Below the pieces are notes generated by a model, which was given only the letters and a program-made list of their open reading frames with translations, was not told the DNA's origin and ran no database searches. Shown in pieces: positions 34,642-43,520 of a DNA stretch of 64,000 bases (positions within the stretch are counted from its first letter, which is position 1; each line of letters starts with the position of its first letter). Where the stretch lies: assembly GCF_019805165.1 (NCBI RefSeq), contig NZ_RWIJ01000031.1:1-64000 (forward strand), written 5' to 3'. A program made the translations under genes and the position numbers. Source of the stretch: Azospirillum sp. 412522. GTDB lineage: Bacteria > Pseudomonadota > Alphaproteobacteria > Azospirillales > Azospirillaceae.

Positions 34642-36141
34642 ATGCCCATCGTTCCGCACCTGATCGGCGGCAAGACCGATGCCCCCGCCGACAGCCGCAC
34701 CGCCGACATCGTCAACCCCGCCACCGGCGAGATCGCCGGACAGGTGGCGCTCGCCGGCCGCAAGACGGTCGAGGAGGCGATCGCCGCCGCCGAAGCCGCC
34801 TTCCCGGCCTGGCGGGCGACGCCGCCGGCCAAGCGCGCCCGCGTCATGTTCCGCTTCAAGCAGTTGCTGGAGGAGAATGCCGAGCGCGTCTGCGCGCTCA
34901 TCACCCAGGAGCATGGCAAGGTCCTGGACGACGCCTTCGGCGAACTGACCCGCGGCATCGAGAATGTCGAATATGCCTGCGGCGTGCCGGAGCTGTTGAA
35001 GGGCGAGTTCTCCAAGAATGTCGGGCCGGCCATCGACAGCTGGTCCGAGTTCCAACCGCTGGGAGTCGTCGCAGGGATCACGCCCTTCAACTTCCCGGCG
35101 ATGGTGCCGCTGTGGATGTATCCCATCGCCATCGCCTGCGGCAACACATTCGTTCTAAAACCGTCGGAGCGCGACCCGAGCGCCGCCCTCTACATCGCGC
35201 AGCTGGCCGAGCAGGCCGGCCTGCCGCCGGGCGTGCTGAACGTCGTCAACGGCGACAAGGAGGCGGTGGACACGCTGCTGACCGACCCCAGGGTGCAGGG
35301 CGTCAGCTTCGTCGGGTCGACGCCGATCGCCGAATATGTCTATGCGACCGCCACCGCCCATGGGAAGCGGGTGCAGGCGCTGGGCGGGGCCAAGAACCAC
35401 GCCATCGTCATGCCCGACGCCGACCTGGACAATGCCGTCAGCGCGCTGATGGGGGCGGCCTACGGTTCCTGCGGCGAGCGCTGCATGGCGATCTCCGTCG
35501 TCGTGGCGGTGGGCGACGAGGTGGCGGAGCGGCTGAAGGACAAGCTGTCGGCGGCGCTGCGCGACCTCAAGGTCGGGGCGGGCACCTCGGCCGGCTGCGA
35601 GATGGGGCCGCTGGTCACCCGGGCGCATTACGACAAGGTGAAGGCCTATGTCGACCAGGGCGTCGCCGAGGGCGCCGAGCTGGCGGTGGACGGCCGCGGG
35701 CTGGTGGTGCCGGGCCATGAGAACGGCAATTTCCTGGGCGGCTGCCTGTTCGACCGCGTCACCCCGGACATGACCATCTACCGGGAGGAGATCTTCGGCC
35801 CGGTGCTGTGCATGGTCCGGGTCAAGACCATGCAGGAGGGCATGGACCTGATCGACGCCCACGAATACGGCAACGGCACCTGCCTGTTCACCCGCGACGG
35901 CGAGGCCGCCCGCTATTTCAGCGACATGATCAAGGTCGGCATGGTCGGCATCAACGTGCCGCTGCCGGTGCCGGTCGCCTATCACAGCTTCGGCGGCTGG
36001 AAGCGGTCGCTGTTCGGCGACCTGTCGGCCTACGGCCCGGACGGGGTCCGCTTCTACACCCGACGCAAGACCGTCACCCAGCGCTGGCCGACCGGCGGGG
36101 TCCGCGAGGGCGCCCAGTTCGCTTTCCCGTCGATGAAGTGA
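34642..36141 (+). CDS. mmsA: CoA-acylating (methyl)malonate-semialdehyde dehydrogenase
   Basis: 499-aa aldehyde dehydrogenase that turns malonate or methylmalonate semialdehyde into acetyl- or propionyl-CoA with NAD and CoA. Family marks are the N-terminal IGGKTD, GITPFNFPAMVPLWMYPIA, FVGSTPIAEYVYATA, the catalytic cysteine in YGSCGERCMA, and the C-terminal RKTVTQRW end block typical of MmsA. It follows the beta-alanine aminotransferase by 97 bases on the same strand, completing beta-alanine to acetyl-CoA. Confidence 0.94.
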   Translation: MPIVPHLIGGKTDAPADSRTADIVNPATGEIAGQVALAGRKTVEEAIAAAEAAFPAWRATPPAKRARVMFRFKQLLEENAERVCALITQEHGKVLDDAFGELTRGIENVEYACGVPELLKGEFSKNVGPAIDSWSEFQPLGVVAGITPFNFPAMVPLWMYPIAIACGNTFVLKPSERDPSAALYIAQLAEQAGLPPGVLNVVNGDKEAVDTLLTDPRVQGVSFVGSTPIAEYVYATATAHGKRVQALGGAKNHAIVMPDADLDNAVSALMGAAYGSCGERCMAISVVVAVGDEVAERLKDKLSAALRDLKVGAGTSAGCEMGPLVTRAHYDKVKAYVDQGVAEGAELAVDGRGLVVPGHENGNFLGGCLFDRVTPDMTIYREEIFGPVLCMVRVKTMQEGMDLIDAHEYGNGTCLFTRDGEAARYFSDMIKVGMVGINVPLPVPVAYHSFGGWKRSLFGDLSAYGPDGVRFYTRRKTVTQRWPTGGVREGAQFAFPSMK

Positions 36142-36193
36142 TGCGCGGTCGCGGCCCTTCTCCCGTCATGGAGGGGGGCCGCGCTTCCGAAGG

Positions 36194-37513
36194 TCACCCT
36201 CCGCCGGCCGTCACCCCGCGGAGGATGTCGGACATGCTGAGGATCGCCTCCGCCACCTCGATGATCCGCTTGTTCTGGTTCATCGCCGTCTTGCGGATCA
36301 GCTTGTAGGCCTCCTCCTCCGACAGGTTGCGGGTGGACATCAGCAGGCCCTTGGCGCGGTCGATCACCTTGCGCTCGTTGAGCGCCGCCTTCGCCGTCTC
36401 CAGTTCCAGGCTGACGTCGCGCAGGCGCTGGGACTGCGCCTGCATGACGTCGAGGACCGAACGCATCAGCTTCGGCCGCAGCCCGTCGGGAGCGTAGAGG
36501 CCGCCGCCGTCCTGGCCGGCGAGAGCCGGATCGGCATCGACCAGCAGCATGGCGACCGGCATCACCGCGTCGGGAGCGCTTCCATCCGCCTGCTCCAGGT
36601 CGGCGCGGGCCTGGGCCAGCTTGACCTCGCACAGGCGGCGCAGATCCTCGGTCAGCCGGTCCTCCACCGTCTTCAGCAGTTCGATGCGGCGGGTCGCCTG
36701 CTCGAACCAAGCCTCCGGCGTGATGCCCGACAGCTCGCCATGGCGGGCGTCGGCGCCGAGGGCAACGGTCCGCATCCGCTCCACCTCCGCCACCGCCGGG
36801 TCGGCGAGGACGGTATGAAAGACGGCGGCGTGGGCGGGGTCGGCGAACTCCGCGAAGATGCGGAAGGCGCGGTTCTGCGCGTCGATCAGGTGTGCGAGCC
36901 GCCCATGCTCCACCCCGTCGAAGCGGCCGCGCGAAAAGCCGGCGCTGGCGGTCGCCCGCTCCTGCCCGGCGAACTCCTTGCCCTGCACCATGTTGAAGAG
37001 GGCGACCAGCGCGCGGGAGATCGCCGGGTCGGCGGCGATGTCGGCCGCCTCGAACACCACGGACAGCAGATGGCCGACGACGTCGGTGAAGGCCTTCACC
37101 GAATCCTGCGGCACCAGCGCCAGCGACGACACCTGATCGCGCAGGGCCGGCAGCCCGTCCAGCGCATGGAGCGCGATGGCGACCCGGCTGTAGAACTGCG
37201 CGCCGGAACTGAGGCGGTCGAGCTGCTCGTCCACCAGACCCAGCCGGCTGCGCAGCACCGCCTCCAGCGCCTTGGCATCGGCCTGCAAGCGGGCGCGGTC
37301 CTCGCCGAAACGGCTGCCGTTCGACCCGAGATAGATGGAGGAGGCGCCGCGCTCCTTCTGCAGGGCATGGATCAGGGCGCTGAGATCGCGAACCAGGGCG
37401 CTGACCGCCAGAAGCTGTTCGACATCGCGGATTCGGCACAGCTTGGCCGCGCGCAGGAACCGCGCGGCGGCGGCGCCCGTCCCTTTGCCCCTGGTCTCGC
37501 GCTCCGTACCCAT
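36194..37513 (-). CDS. NIT-domain / ANTAR RNA-binding antiterminator (NasR-like)
   Basis: 439 residues. The N-terminal ~300 match the helical nitrate/nitrite-sensing NIT domain (KERGASSIYLGSNGSRF and repeated LxALxxLRDQVSSL-type helices). The last ~60 residues form an ANTAR domain (ALNERKVIDRAKGLLMSTRNLS, then EEEAYKLIRKTAMNQNKRI), which binds paired hexanucleotide-loop hairpins in nascent RNA to block termination. In NasR-type proteins nitrate or nitrite releases the ANTAR domain. No nitrate assimilation gene is in the window, so targets lie elsewhere or this copy senses something else. No ANTAR target pair was recognised nearby. Confidence 0.85.
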   Translation of the reverse strand: MGTERETRGKGTGAAAARFLRAAKLCRIRDVEQLLAVSALVRDLSALIHALQKERGASSIYLGSNGSRFGEDRARLQADAKALEAVLRSRLGLVDEQLDRLSSGAQFYSRVAIALHALDGLPALRDQVSSLALVPQDSVKAFTDVVGHLLSVVFEAADIAADPAISRALVALFNMVQGKEFAGQERATASAGFSRGRFDGVEHGRLAHLIDAQNRAFRIFAEFADPAHAAVFHTVLADPAVAEVERMRTVALGADARHGELSGITPEAWFEQATRRIELLKTVEDRLTEDLRRLCEVKLAQARADLEQADGSAPDAVMPVAMLLVDADPALAGQDGGGLYAPDGLRPKLMRSVLDVMQAQSQRLRDVSLELETAKAALNERKVIDRAKGLLMSTRNLSEEEAYKLIRKTAMNQNKRIIEVAEAILSMSDILRGVTAGGG

Positions 37514-37744
37514 GCGGCCTGCTCTCCCGACGACACCTATCCCACGGCCCTATACGCAATGGATATGCCAGCGGGAGGCAAGGCATTCGCAGGCAGCGGC
37601 GGCTCGCCGGCGTTCATGCCACTGCCCAGGAATGCGGCGTTCCTGCCGCAAATTTGGGCGGCTGAATGGCGCAACGATGTGCAGTGCAACATTGATGAAC
37701 GGGCGTTGTTGTGGGATCAGCCGCCCCGTTCCGGAGTCGCCGCC

Positions 37745-37933
37745 ATGATGACAAAGAACCCCTTCATGAGTGCGTGGTTGTCGTGGGCCAACCGCGCCAG
37801 CAGCCTTTGGACCACCGCGGCGATGTCGGCGGCCAAGCGCAACCAGTCGGCGGCATGGAAGGCCATGGTGACGCCGCCGAAGTCCGGACAGGCGAAGGCC
37901 AAGCCGAAGCGGAAAGGCAAGCCGGCGCGCTGA
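37745..37933 (+). CDS. Small basic protein, 62 aa, function unknown
   Basis: 62 residues starting MMTKNPFMSAWLSWANR, with an amphipathic Trp- and Ala-rich helical first half and a very lysine-rich tail (KSGQAKAKPKRKGKPAR). Its style resembles small phasin-like or polyester-granule-associated proteins, or a nucleic-acid binding tail. It lies in the gap between the divergent NIT-ANTAR gene and lldD, 107 bases ahead of lldD on the same strand. The ribosome-binding site is weak (GGAG at -12). Codon pattern and helical propensity support a gene, but the call is moderate. Confidence 0.5.
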   Translation: MMTKNPFMSAWLSWANRASSLWTTAAMSAAKRNQSAAWKAMVTPPKSGQAKAKPKRKGKPAR

Positions 37934-38040
37934 GGCGCGGGATACCGGCAGCCTTGCCGCAGCCATGGCTTGACGGTGCGCGGAGGGAGTGGCCAAATCG
38001 ACGCCCTTCCGTTTCCCGCGCAACCGTCGAGACACGTCCC

Positions 38041-39255
38041 ATGACCTCCGTTCGCATGCCTTCGTCGCGGCCGCCGTCGCGCTGGGCGAACCTGTTCACC
38101 GACCGGCCCGTCACCTGCATCGAGGATCTGCGGCAGCTGGCGGAATGGCGCGTGCCGCGGATGTTCTACGACTACGCCGATTCCGGCTCCTACACGGAAT
38201 CGACCTACCGCGCCAACGAGTCCGACTTCGGCCGGATCAAGCTGCGCCAGCGCGTGGCGGTGGACATGACCAACCGGACGCTGGCCAGCACGATGGTCGG
38301 CCAGCCGGTGGCGATGCCGGTGGCGCTGGCCCCGACCGGCCTGACCGGCATGCAGCATGCCGACGGCGAGATCCTGGCCGCCCGCGCGGCGGCCAAGGCC
38401 GGCGTGCCCTTCACCCTGTCGACCATGAGCATCTGCTCGATCGAGGACGTGGCGGAAAACACCGACAAGCCCTTCTGGTTCCAGCTCTACGTCATGCGCG
38501 ACCGCGCCTTCATCGACAAGCTGATCGACCGGGCCAAGGCGGCGGGCTGCTCGGCGCTGGTGCTGACGCTGGACCTGCAGATCCTCGGCCAGCGCCACAA
38601 GGACATCAAGAACGGCCTGTCCACCCCGCCGAAGCTGACCATCGGCAACATCCTGGACATGGCGACCAAGCCGCGCTGGTCGATCAACATGCTGCGCACC
38701 CAGCGCCGCACCTTCCGCAACATCGTCGGCCACGCCACCGGGGTCAGCAACCTGTCCTCGCTGTCCTCCTGGACGGCGGAGCAGTTCGACCCGACGCTGA
38801 ACTGGGACGACGTCCGCCGCATCCGCGACCGCTGGGGCGGCAAGCTGATCCTGAAGGGCATCCTCGACCCCGAGGACGCGGTGATGGCGGCCGACACCGG
38901 GGCCGACGCGCTGATCGTCTCCAACCATGGCGGGCGGCAGCTCGACGGCGCGATATCCTCCATCTCGGCCCTGCCGGCCATCGTCGAGGCGGTGGGCGAC
39001 CGCATCGAGGTGCTGATGGACGGCGGCATCCGCTCCGGCCAGGACGTGGTCAAGGCTCTGGCGCTGGGCGCCAAGGGCACCTTCATCGGCCGCGCCTTCC
39101 TCTATGGGCTGGGGGCCGGCGGCGAGGCCGGGGTGTCCCAGTGCCTGGAGATCATCCGCAAGGAGATGGACGTGACCATGGCGATGTGCGGGCTGCGCGA
39201 CATCAGGACCGTCACCGCCAACATCCTGGCGGGGAAGCCAGACTTCAGGGGGTAA
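38041..39255 (+). CDS. lldD: L-lactate dehydrogenase (FMN-dependent)
   Basis: 404-aa member of the FMN-dependent alpha-hydroxy acid oxidase family; oxidises L-lactate to pyruvate at the inner membrane and feeds electrons to quinone. Visible are RMFYDYADSGSYTE at the start, PVALAPTGLTGMQHADGE, PFWFQLYVMRDR, LILKGILDPEDA and the catalytic histidine in IVSNHGGRQLDGA. The start at 38041 gives normal LldD length; it has no strong ribosome-binding site. Glycolate oxidase and mandelate dehydrogenase share the fold, but the segments between match LldD best. Confidence 0.9.
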   Translation: MTSVRMPSSRPPSRWANLFTDRPVTCIEDLRQLAEWRVPRMFYDYADSGSYTESTYRANESDFGRIKLRQRVAVDMTNRTLASTMVGQPVAMPVALAPTGLTGMQHADGEILAARAAAKAGVPFTLSTMSICSIEDVAENTDKPFWFQLYVMRDRAFIDKLIDRAKAAGCSALVLTLDLQILGQRHKDIKNGLSTPPKLTIGNILDMATKPRWSINMLRTQRRTFRNIVGHATGVSNLSSLSSWTAEQFDPTLNWDDVRRIRDRWGGKLILKGILDPEDAVMAADTGADALIVSNHGGRQLDGAISSISALPAIVEAVGDRIEVLMDGGIRSGQDVVKALALGAKGTFIGRAFLYGLGAGGEAGVSQCLEIIRKEMDVTMAMCGLRDIRTVTANILAGKPDFRG

Positions 39256-39280
39256 CCGGGGACCGGTCCGGCGGCGACGG

Positions 39281-39320
39281 GATGGAACAGCGTGGAACGG
39301 ATTTCGGGTGATGTTCCATC
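39281..39320. terminator. Convergent-gene hairpin after lldD
   Basis: Perfect 9-bp stem GATGGAACA/TGTTCCATC (39281-39289 with 39312-39320) with a 22-base loop, between the ends of lldD and the HTH gene on the other strand. No T-run; a candidate bidirectional termination or mRNA-end structure. Confidence 0.4.
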
Positions 39321-39326
39321 GCCCGC

Positions 39327-40040
39327 CTACCGGCGCCGGGAGAAGGGGCCGGCGGCGCCGCTGTTCGCCGTTTCGGCGGCGAGGTTGGGAAAGGGATCGT
39401 CGGGGTTGACGGTCCAGGAATAAGCTCCCTTCGGGCCTTCCGCTTCCGGCCGATTGAGGATGGCAGCGACGGCACGCGGATCGGGAGGGGTGCGTTCCCG
39501 CAAGGCGCCGGGAATGTCGTCGTCGAGTTCCGGCACGGTGACGGCGGGCGGGTCTTCAGGCCCCGGAGATTGAGGGCCGGGCGGCTGGGAGCTGGACGGT
39601 TGCGGCTCAGGGGCCGGGATGTCCCGCGGAGCGCTCCGCGCGGTATCAAGACCGGCGAAGAGGCCGAGCCGGTCGGCCAGCCAGCGGACGGTGGAAGGAT
39701 CGCCGGAAGAAACCAAGCGCTCGATCTGTTCGGCCACCAGGATGCGCAGCGAGGACAGCCGCAGCTCGGCCTCGCGGTTCAAGGCCTGGCGTTCCCACCA
39801 CACCCGGTGACGGAAATCCTTGGAACCGTAATAGGCGCGCCACAGCGTGGTGCGGCTGCACCCCATGGAGCGGGCGACATAGAGGAAACTGCTGCCGCGG
39901 GCCAGCATGCCGGCGGCCATGACCCACTGCTCCTCGTGGAACTGGGATCCGGGGACCAGCGAGCCTTCGGACGGCACCGGCGGCTCTTCGGCCCAGCGGG
40001 GGAAATGGTCGTTCTGGAGGGTACGGCTGTCGAGGGGCAT
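39327..40040 (-). CDS. Helix-turn-helix protein with proline-rich tail, function unknown
   Basis: 237 residues. A central helical region (about 40-85, FLYVARSMGCSRTTLWRAYYG) looks like a helix-turn-helix of the resolvase or terminase small-subunit kind, followed by charged helices (LRILVAEQIERLVSSGDPSTVRWLADRLG). The C-terminal ~100 residues are Pro/Ser-rich and probably disordered. No family was recognised. GCGGAG stands about 10 bases ahead of the start. It lies 68 bases past the stop of a glycosyltransferase-like gene on the same strand, in an AT-rich gap, and could be a local regulator or a degenerate phage remnant; no other phage genes are nearby. Confidence 0.6.
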   Translation of the reverse strand: MPLDSRTLQNDHFPRWAEEPPVPSEGSLVPGSQFHEEQWVMAAGMLARGSSFLYVARSMGCSRTTLWRAYYGSKDFRHRVWWERQALNREAELRLSSLRILVAEQIERLVSSGDPSTVRWLADRLGLFAGLDTARSAPRDIPAPEPQPSSSQPPGPQSPGPEDPPAVTVPELDDDIPGALRERTPPDPRAVAAILNRPEAEGPKGAYSWTVNPDDPFPNLAAETANSGAAGPFSRRR

Positions 40041-40108
40041 GGCTTCGCTCCGCAGGGTGGTGGGACCTCTTGCGGAGAGGTTATAGGATTTTAATCTGAA
40101 TAATAGGA

Positions 40109-41782
40109 TTATATGTTAATTTCGGACCCCGCCGGCCGCCGTCCGTGCACTGCGACCACCTCGTCGAGGTAACGCGACAGGTCTGCCGCGGCCTCGGCCG
40201 GATCGGCACGTTTTGCGCTCCGGATCCCGGCTTCGGCCACCTCCGCTGCGAAAGCCGCCGGATTCTCGGCCAACAGGGCGAGACGGTCGACGGCCGCGGC
40301 GTAGTCTGGCACGACGAACCGGGGGCCGACGACGGCCGCCACGTCGCCCACCGGCAGCGAAACCGGGACGACACCGGCGGCCAGAGCCTCCGCCGCGCTG
40401 GCTCCGCCGCCGGTGCGCCGCGGGTTGACATAGGCGTCCGCTGCCCGCAGGAGCGCCGCCATGTCGCTCACGTAGCCCAGAGGAAACAGCCGGCCGGCAT
40501 GCCGCGACCCGTGCAGGCGCCCGGCAAGAGCCGCCGCCTCGCCAGCGAACGCCACCGCGGCCAGCGGGACCCGGTCGATGAGGGAGTCGAGCATGGCAAG
40601 GAAGGCGCCATCGGCCTCCTCGTCCAGCCGGTTGCCGATCACCACGCACAGAAAGGCGTCGTCCGGCAGGCCGAAGCCGGCCCGGCCTTCCGCCCCGGAG
40701 GTTGCTGTCTGGGCCTCGGTCTGGGCGGTCCCTGCCTGGACCTGCGGCTGGGCGCCGATCAGCGAATGCAGGAAGCGGAACGGCCGCCACGAGGCTGCCA
40801 GCGGACCGCCGGCCGGCCGGCTGCCGCCGCCGAAATCCAGCACGATGTCGGCCAGGGACGGCGTGGCTCCGCTGGTGGTGGGAATGCAGAGGGTTGGACG
40901 GGCCGCCGCCAGCAGGTCGGCGACGATGACCGATCCGCCCAGCGAGACGACCACGTCCGGGTCGTGCCAGTCGACCGCGCGCAGGAACCAGTCGATCTTG
41001 TCCCGCGTCAGCATGCGGACGGTCGAGGACAGCATGCGATAGGACCGGCCCTCCGCCTCGATCACCTGCTTGCCGTCGAAAGCCGGCTCCACGCTGGCGG
41101 CGAAGGACGGCACGAACAGGCTGTGGATGTCGGCCGGCATGATGTTGGTGTTGAGAATGACGACGTCCCGCCCGCAGCGTTCCTCCAGGACCGTTGCATA
41201 GGACAGCAGGTCGCGCGACGGCTGGTGGCGCAGGGAGAGGAACTGGTTGGTCACCAGCATGACCCGCCCGGTGGCCGGGTTGCCCGCCGGACGGGGCCGC
41301 GGATCGATGCCGAGCCGGCGGCGGATCGCGCCGACCACGCGGATGTAGTAGGGAAACAGCCGGTCCTCGAAGAAGCCCGGCCGGCTCGCCGCGTCCATGC
41401 GCATCAGGAAGAGCTGGCGGCCCAGGCAGCAGTGGATGTGGAGCAGCCGGTCCAGCCCCGATTGCTCGAACTGCGCTTCGACCAGATCGAGCAGCTCTTC
41501 ATAGTGGCGCAGGTCGCCGGTGATCGCGGCCAGTGCCGACAGGCGCAGGACCGGATCGGCATCGCGGGCCATCCCGGCAAGCTGCAGGACGGCTTCGGCG
41601 CGTCCGGCCGGCGACGCCTGGCCCGACAACGCTTGGCGGAGCGGCTCCAGCAGCGCCTCGATGGTCCTCAGATCGGATGTGCTTTCGACCGGCCGGCGCA
41701 TCGCGGCGGCGAGCGCACCGACGGCGTCCGCGGAGATTCCGGAAAACTCTTCGCCGGAAGGCTCCTTGATGGATCCGCCCAT
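40109..41782 (-). CDS. GT-B fold glycosyltransferase-like protein, copy B of a two-copy family
   Basis: 557 residues, homologous over the full length to the product of 8391-10007. Shared blocks are GRQLFLMRMDAASRPGFFEDR (copy A has RQLFLMRMDMATAPDFVTDR), VMLVTNQFLSLRHQPSRDLL, VILNTNIMPADIHS, FLRAVDWHDPDVVVSLGGSV, CVVIGNRLDEEADGAFL and VNPRRTGGGASAAEALAAG. The N-terminal ~180 residues are helical. An insert rich in Gln/Thr/Ala (about 345-370) is unique to this copy. AGGAG lies 7 bases ahead of the start. Both copies are single genes near unrelated neighbours. Donor and acceptor are unknown. Confidence 0.7.
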   Translation of the reverse strand: MGGSIKEPSGEEFSGISADAVGALAAAMRRPVESTSDLRTIEALLEPLRQALSGQASPAGRAEAVLQLAGMARDADPVLRLSALAAITGDLRHYEELLDLVEAQFEQSGLDRLLHIHCCLGRQLFLMRMDAASRPGFFEDRLFPYYIRVVGAIRRRLGIDPRPRPAGNPATGRVMLVTNQFLSLRHQPSRDLLSYATVLEERCGRDVVILNTNIMPADIHSLFVPSFAASVEPAFDGKQVIEAEGRSYRMLSSTVRMLTRDKIDWFLRAVDWHDPDVVVSLGGSVIVADLLAAARPTLCIPTTSGATPSLADIVLDFGGGSRPAGGPLAASWRPFRFLHSLIGAQPQVQAGTAQTEAQTATSGAEGRAGFGLPDDAFLCVVIGNRLDEEADGAFLAMLDSLIDRVPLAAVAFAGEAAALAGRLHGSRHAGRLFPLGYVSDMAALLRAADAYVNPRRTGGGASAAEALAAGVVPVSLPVGDVAAVVGPRFVVPDYAAAVDRLALLAENPAAFAAEVAEAGIRSAKRADPAEAAADLSRYLDEVVAVHGRRPAGSEINI

Positions 41783-41957
41783 GACACACTCCTGGTGGGG
41801 CCGCTCGGCCGTACCAGATCAGATTGCGCCGTTCCAGGCAAGGAACGCCCGAACGGCAGCGAAGCGGACACCGGAGCGCCTCTCGCCGCAACGCTTCCCG
41901 CCCTGCCCTGTTGTACCGGGGCGATGTGCCGCGCCGGCATGCAATGGGGAGTGGTCC

Positions 41958-42743
41958 ATGAGCGTACTCCGTGAGGGCAGCGCCACCGTCAGCGCGGAGG
42001 CCGAGGCCTTCTATACCGAAAGCCTCAAGCTGCTGATCCAGTCGGGCATCCCGTTCCTGCTGGGCGGGACCTACGCGGTCAGCGCCTATACCGGGATCAC
42101 CCGGCCGACCAAGGACATCGACATCTTCTGCCGCGGCGGCGATTTCCCGCGCATCCTCTCCCATTTCCAGGACCATGGCTTCGAGACGGAGATCGAGGAC
42201 GAGCGCTGGATCGGCAAGGTCAGGCACGGCGAGCTGTTCTTCGACGTCATCTTCAATTCCGCCGTCGCCATCAACCCGGTCACCGACCGCTGGTTCAAGG
42301 AGGAGCACCGGGCGGTGATCTGCGGCGCCGACGTGCGGCTGGTGGCGCCGACCGAGATGATCTTCTCCAAATCCTTCGTCCAGATGCGCCACAAATACGA
42401 TGGCCCGGACGTGGTCCACATGATCCTGAAGCAGCATGATGAGATCGACTGGAAAAGGCTGCTCGCCCATATGGAGCAGCATTGGGAGGTGCTGCTGATC
42501 CACCTCCTGAACTTCCGGTTCATCTATCCGACCGAACGCGACCGCGTGCCCGACTGGCTGGTGGCGGAGCTGCTGGAGCGGATGCAGGAGCGCGCCAAGC
42601 TGCCGGTCGCCCAGACCCGCATCTGCCGGGGCCGGCTGTTCTCGCGCGAGGATTACCTGATCGACGTCACCGAGTGGGGCTTCGCCGACGTGGTCGGGGA
42701 GGAGGGAACCAAGCAGAGCCTGAAGGAGACGGGGAATGGATGA
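41958..42743 (+). CDS. Nucleotidyltransferase-like protein
   Basis: 261 residues with a minimal nucleotidyltransferase core: LLIQSGIPFLLGGTYAVSAYTGITRPTKDIDIFC, where the G-G...T-KDID pattern gives the paired metal-binding aspartates, and a third acidic residue in ELFFDVIF. The C-terminal half is helical (HMILKQHDEIDWKRLLAHME). GGGGAGTGG precedes the ATG at 41958. The stop overlaps the next gene by 8 bases, so it is translationally coupled to a metallophosphoesterase. Relatives modify nucleotides, antibiotics or RNA; the substrate is unknown. Confidence 0.75.
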   Translation: MSVLREGSATVSAEAEAFYTESLKLLIQSGIPFLLGGTYAVSAYTGITRPTKDIDIFCRGGDFPRILSHFQDHGFETEIEDERWIGKVRHGELFFDVIFNSAVAINPVTDRWFKEEHRAVICGADVRLVAPTEMIFSKSFVQMRHKYDGPDVVHMILKQHDEIDWKRLLAHMEQHWEVLLIHLLNFRFIYPTERDRVPDWLVAELLERMQERAKLPVAQTRICRGRLFSREDYLIDVTEWGFADVVGEEGTKQSLKETGNG

Positions 42744-43458
42744 ACAGCGCAGGCTGACCGTCGCCGCCATCGGCGACATCCATGTCGGCGAGACCACGCA
42801 ATATCCTTATCGCGAGCTGTTCCAGGAGATCGCCGGCAAGGCCGACGTGCTGGCGCTGTGCGGCGACCTGACCAACCACGGCAAGCCGCGGGAAGCCGAG
42901 ATCCTGGCCGACGCCTTGCGCTCCATCGGCATTCCGGTGGTCGCGGTGTTCGGCAACCATGATTACGAATGCGGCCATCTGGAGGAGGTCCAGCACATCC
43001 TGACCCAGGCCGGGGTGCGGTTCCTCGACGGCGCGCCGCAGGAGATCGGCGGGGTGGGCTTCGCCGGGGTGAAGGGCTTTGGCGGCGGGTTCGGCAACCG
43101 CATGCTCGACAGCTTCGGCGAGCCGGCGATCAAGCAGTTCGTCCATGAGGCGGTGAACGAGGCGATGCGGCTGGAGAGCGCGCTGCGGCAGCTCGACACC
43201 GAACGGGTGTTCGTGGTGCTGCATTACGCACCCATCGCCGCGACGGTGGAAGGGGAGCCGACGGAGATCTTCCCCTTCCTGGGGTCCTCGCGGCTGGCCG
43301 AGACCATCGACCGCTTCGACAATGTGCGGGCGGTGGCGCATGGGCATGCGCACCATGGCAGCTACCACGGGACCACGCTGCGGGGGACCCCGGTCTACAA
43401 CGTGGCGCAGACCATCCCGAAGGAGACCGGTCGACCCTATGCGCTGATCGAGGTTTGA
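42736..43458 (+). CDS. Calcineurin-like metallophosphoesterase
   Basis: 240 residues with the complete dinuclear-metal set: GDIHVG, CGDLTNHG, GNHDYE, a histidine in VLHYAP and GHAHHG. This gives a phosphodiesterase or phosphatase; the fold alone does not tell the substrate. It overlaps the nucleotidyltransferase gene by 8 bases, so the two products probably act on the same molecule, one adding and the other removing a nucleotide or phosphate. It ends at a strong convergent hairpin. Confidence 0.85.
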   Translation: MDEQRRLTVAAIGDIHVGETTQYPYRELFQEIAGKADVLALCGDLTNHGKPREAEILADALRSIGIPVVAVFGNHDYECGHLEEVQHILTQAGVRFLDGAPQEIGGVGFAGVKGFGGGFGNRMLDSFGEPAIKQFVHEAVNEAMRLESALRQLDTERVFVVLHYAPIAATVEGEPTEIFPFLGSSRLAETIDRFDNVRAVAHGHAHHGSYHGTTLRGTPVYNVAQTIPKETGRPYALIEV

Positions 43459-43464
43459 GGCCGG

Positions 43465-43499
43465 CGGGGACATGCCGGCTCGTGGAAGGCACGTCCCCG
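43465..43499. terminator. Convergent-gene hairpin after the metallophosphoesterase
   Basis: 12-bp stem with one mismatch (43465-43476 with 43488-43499), 11-base loop, between convergent stops. No T-run on either side. Its position supports a shared 3' end. Confidence 0.5.
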
Positions 43500-43520
43500 G
43501 AGCCACCGGCAGGTCGGACT

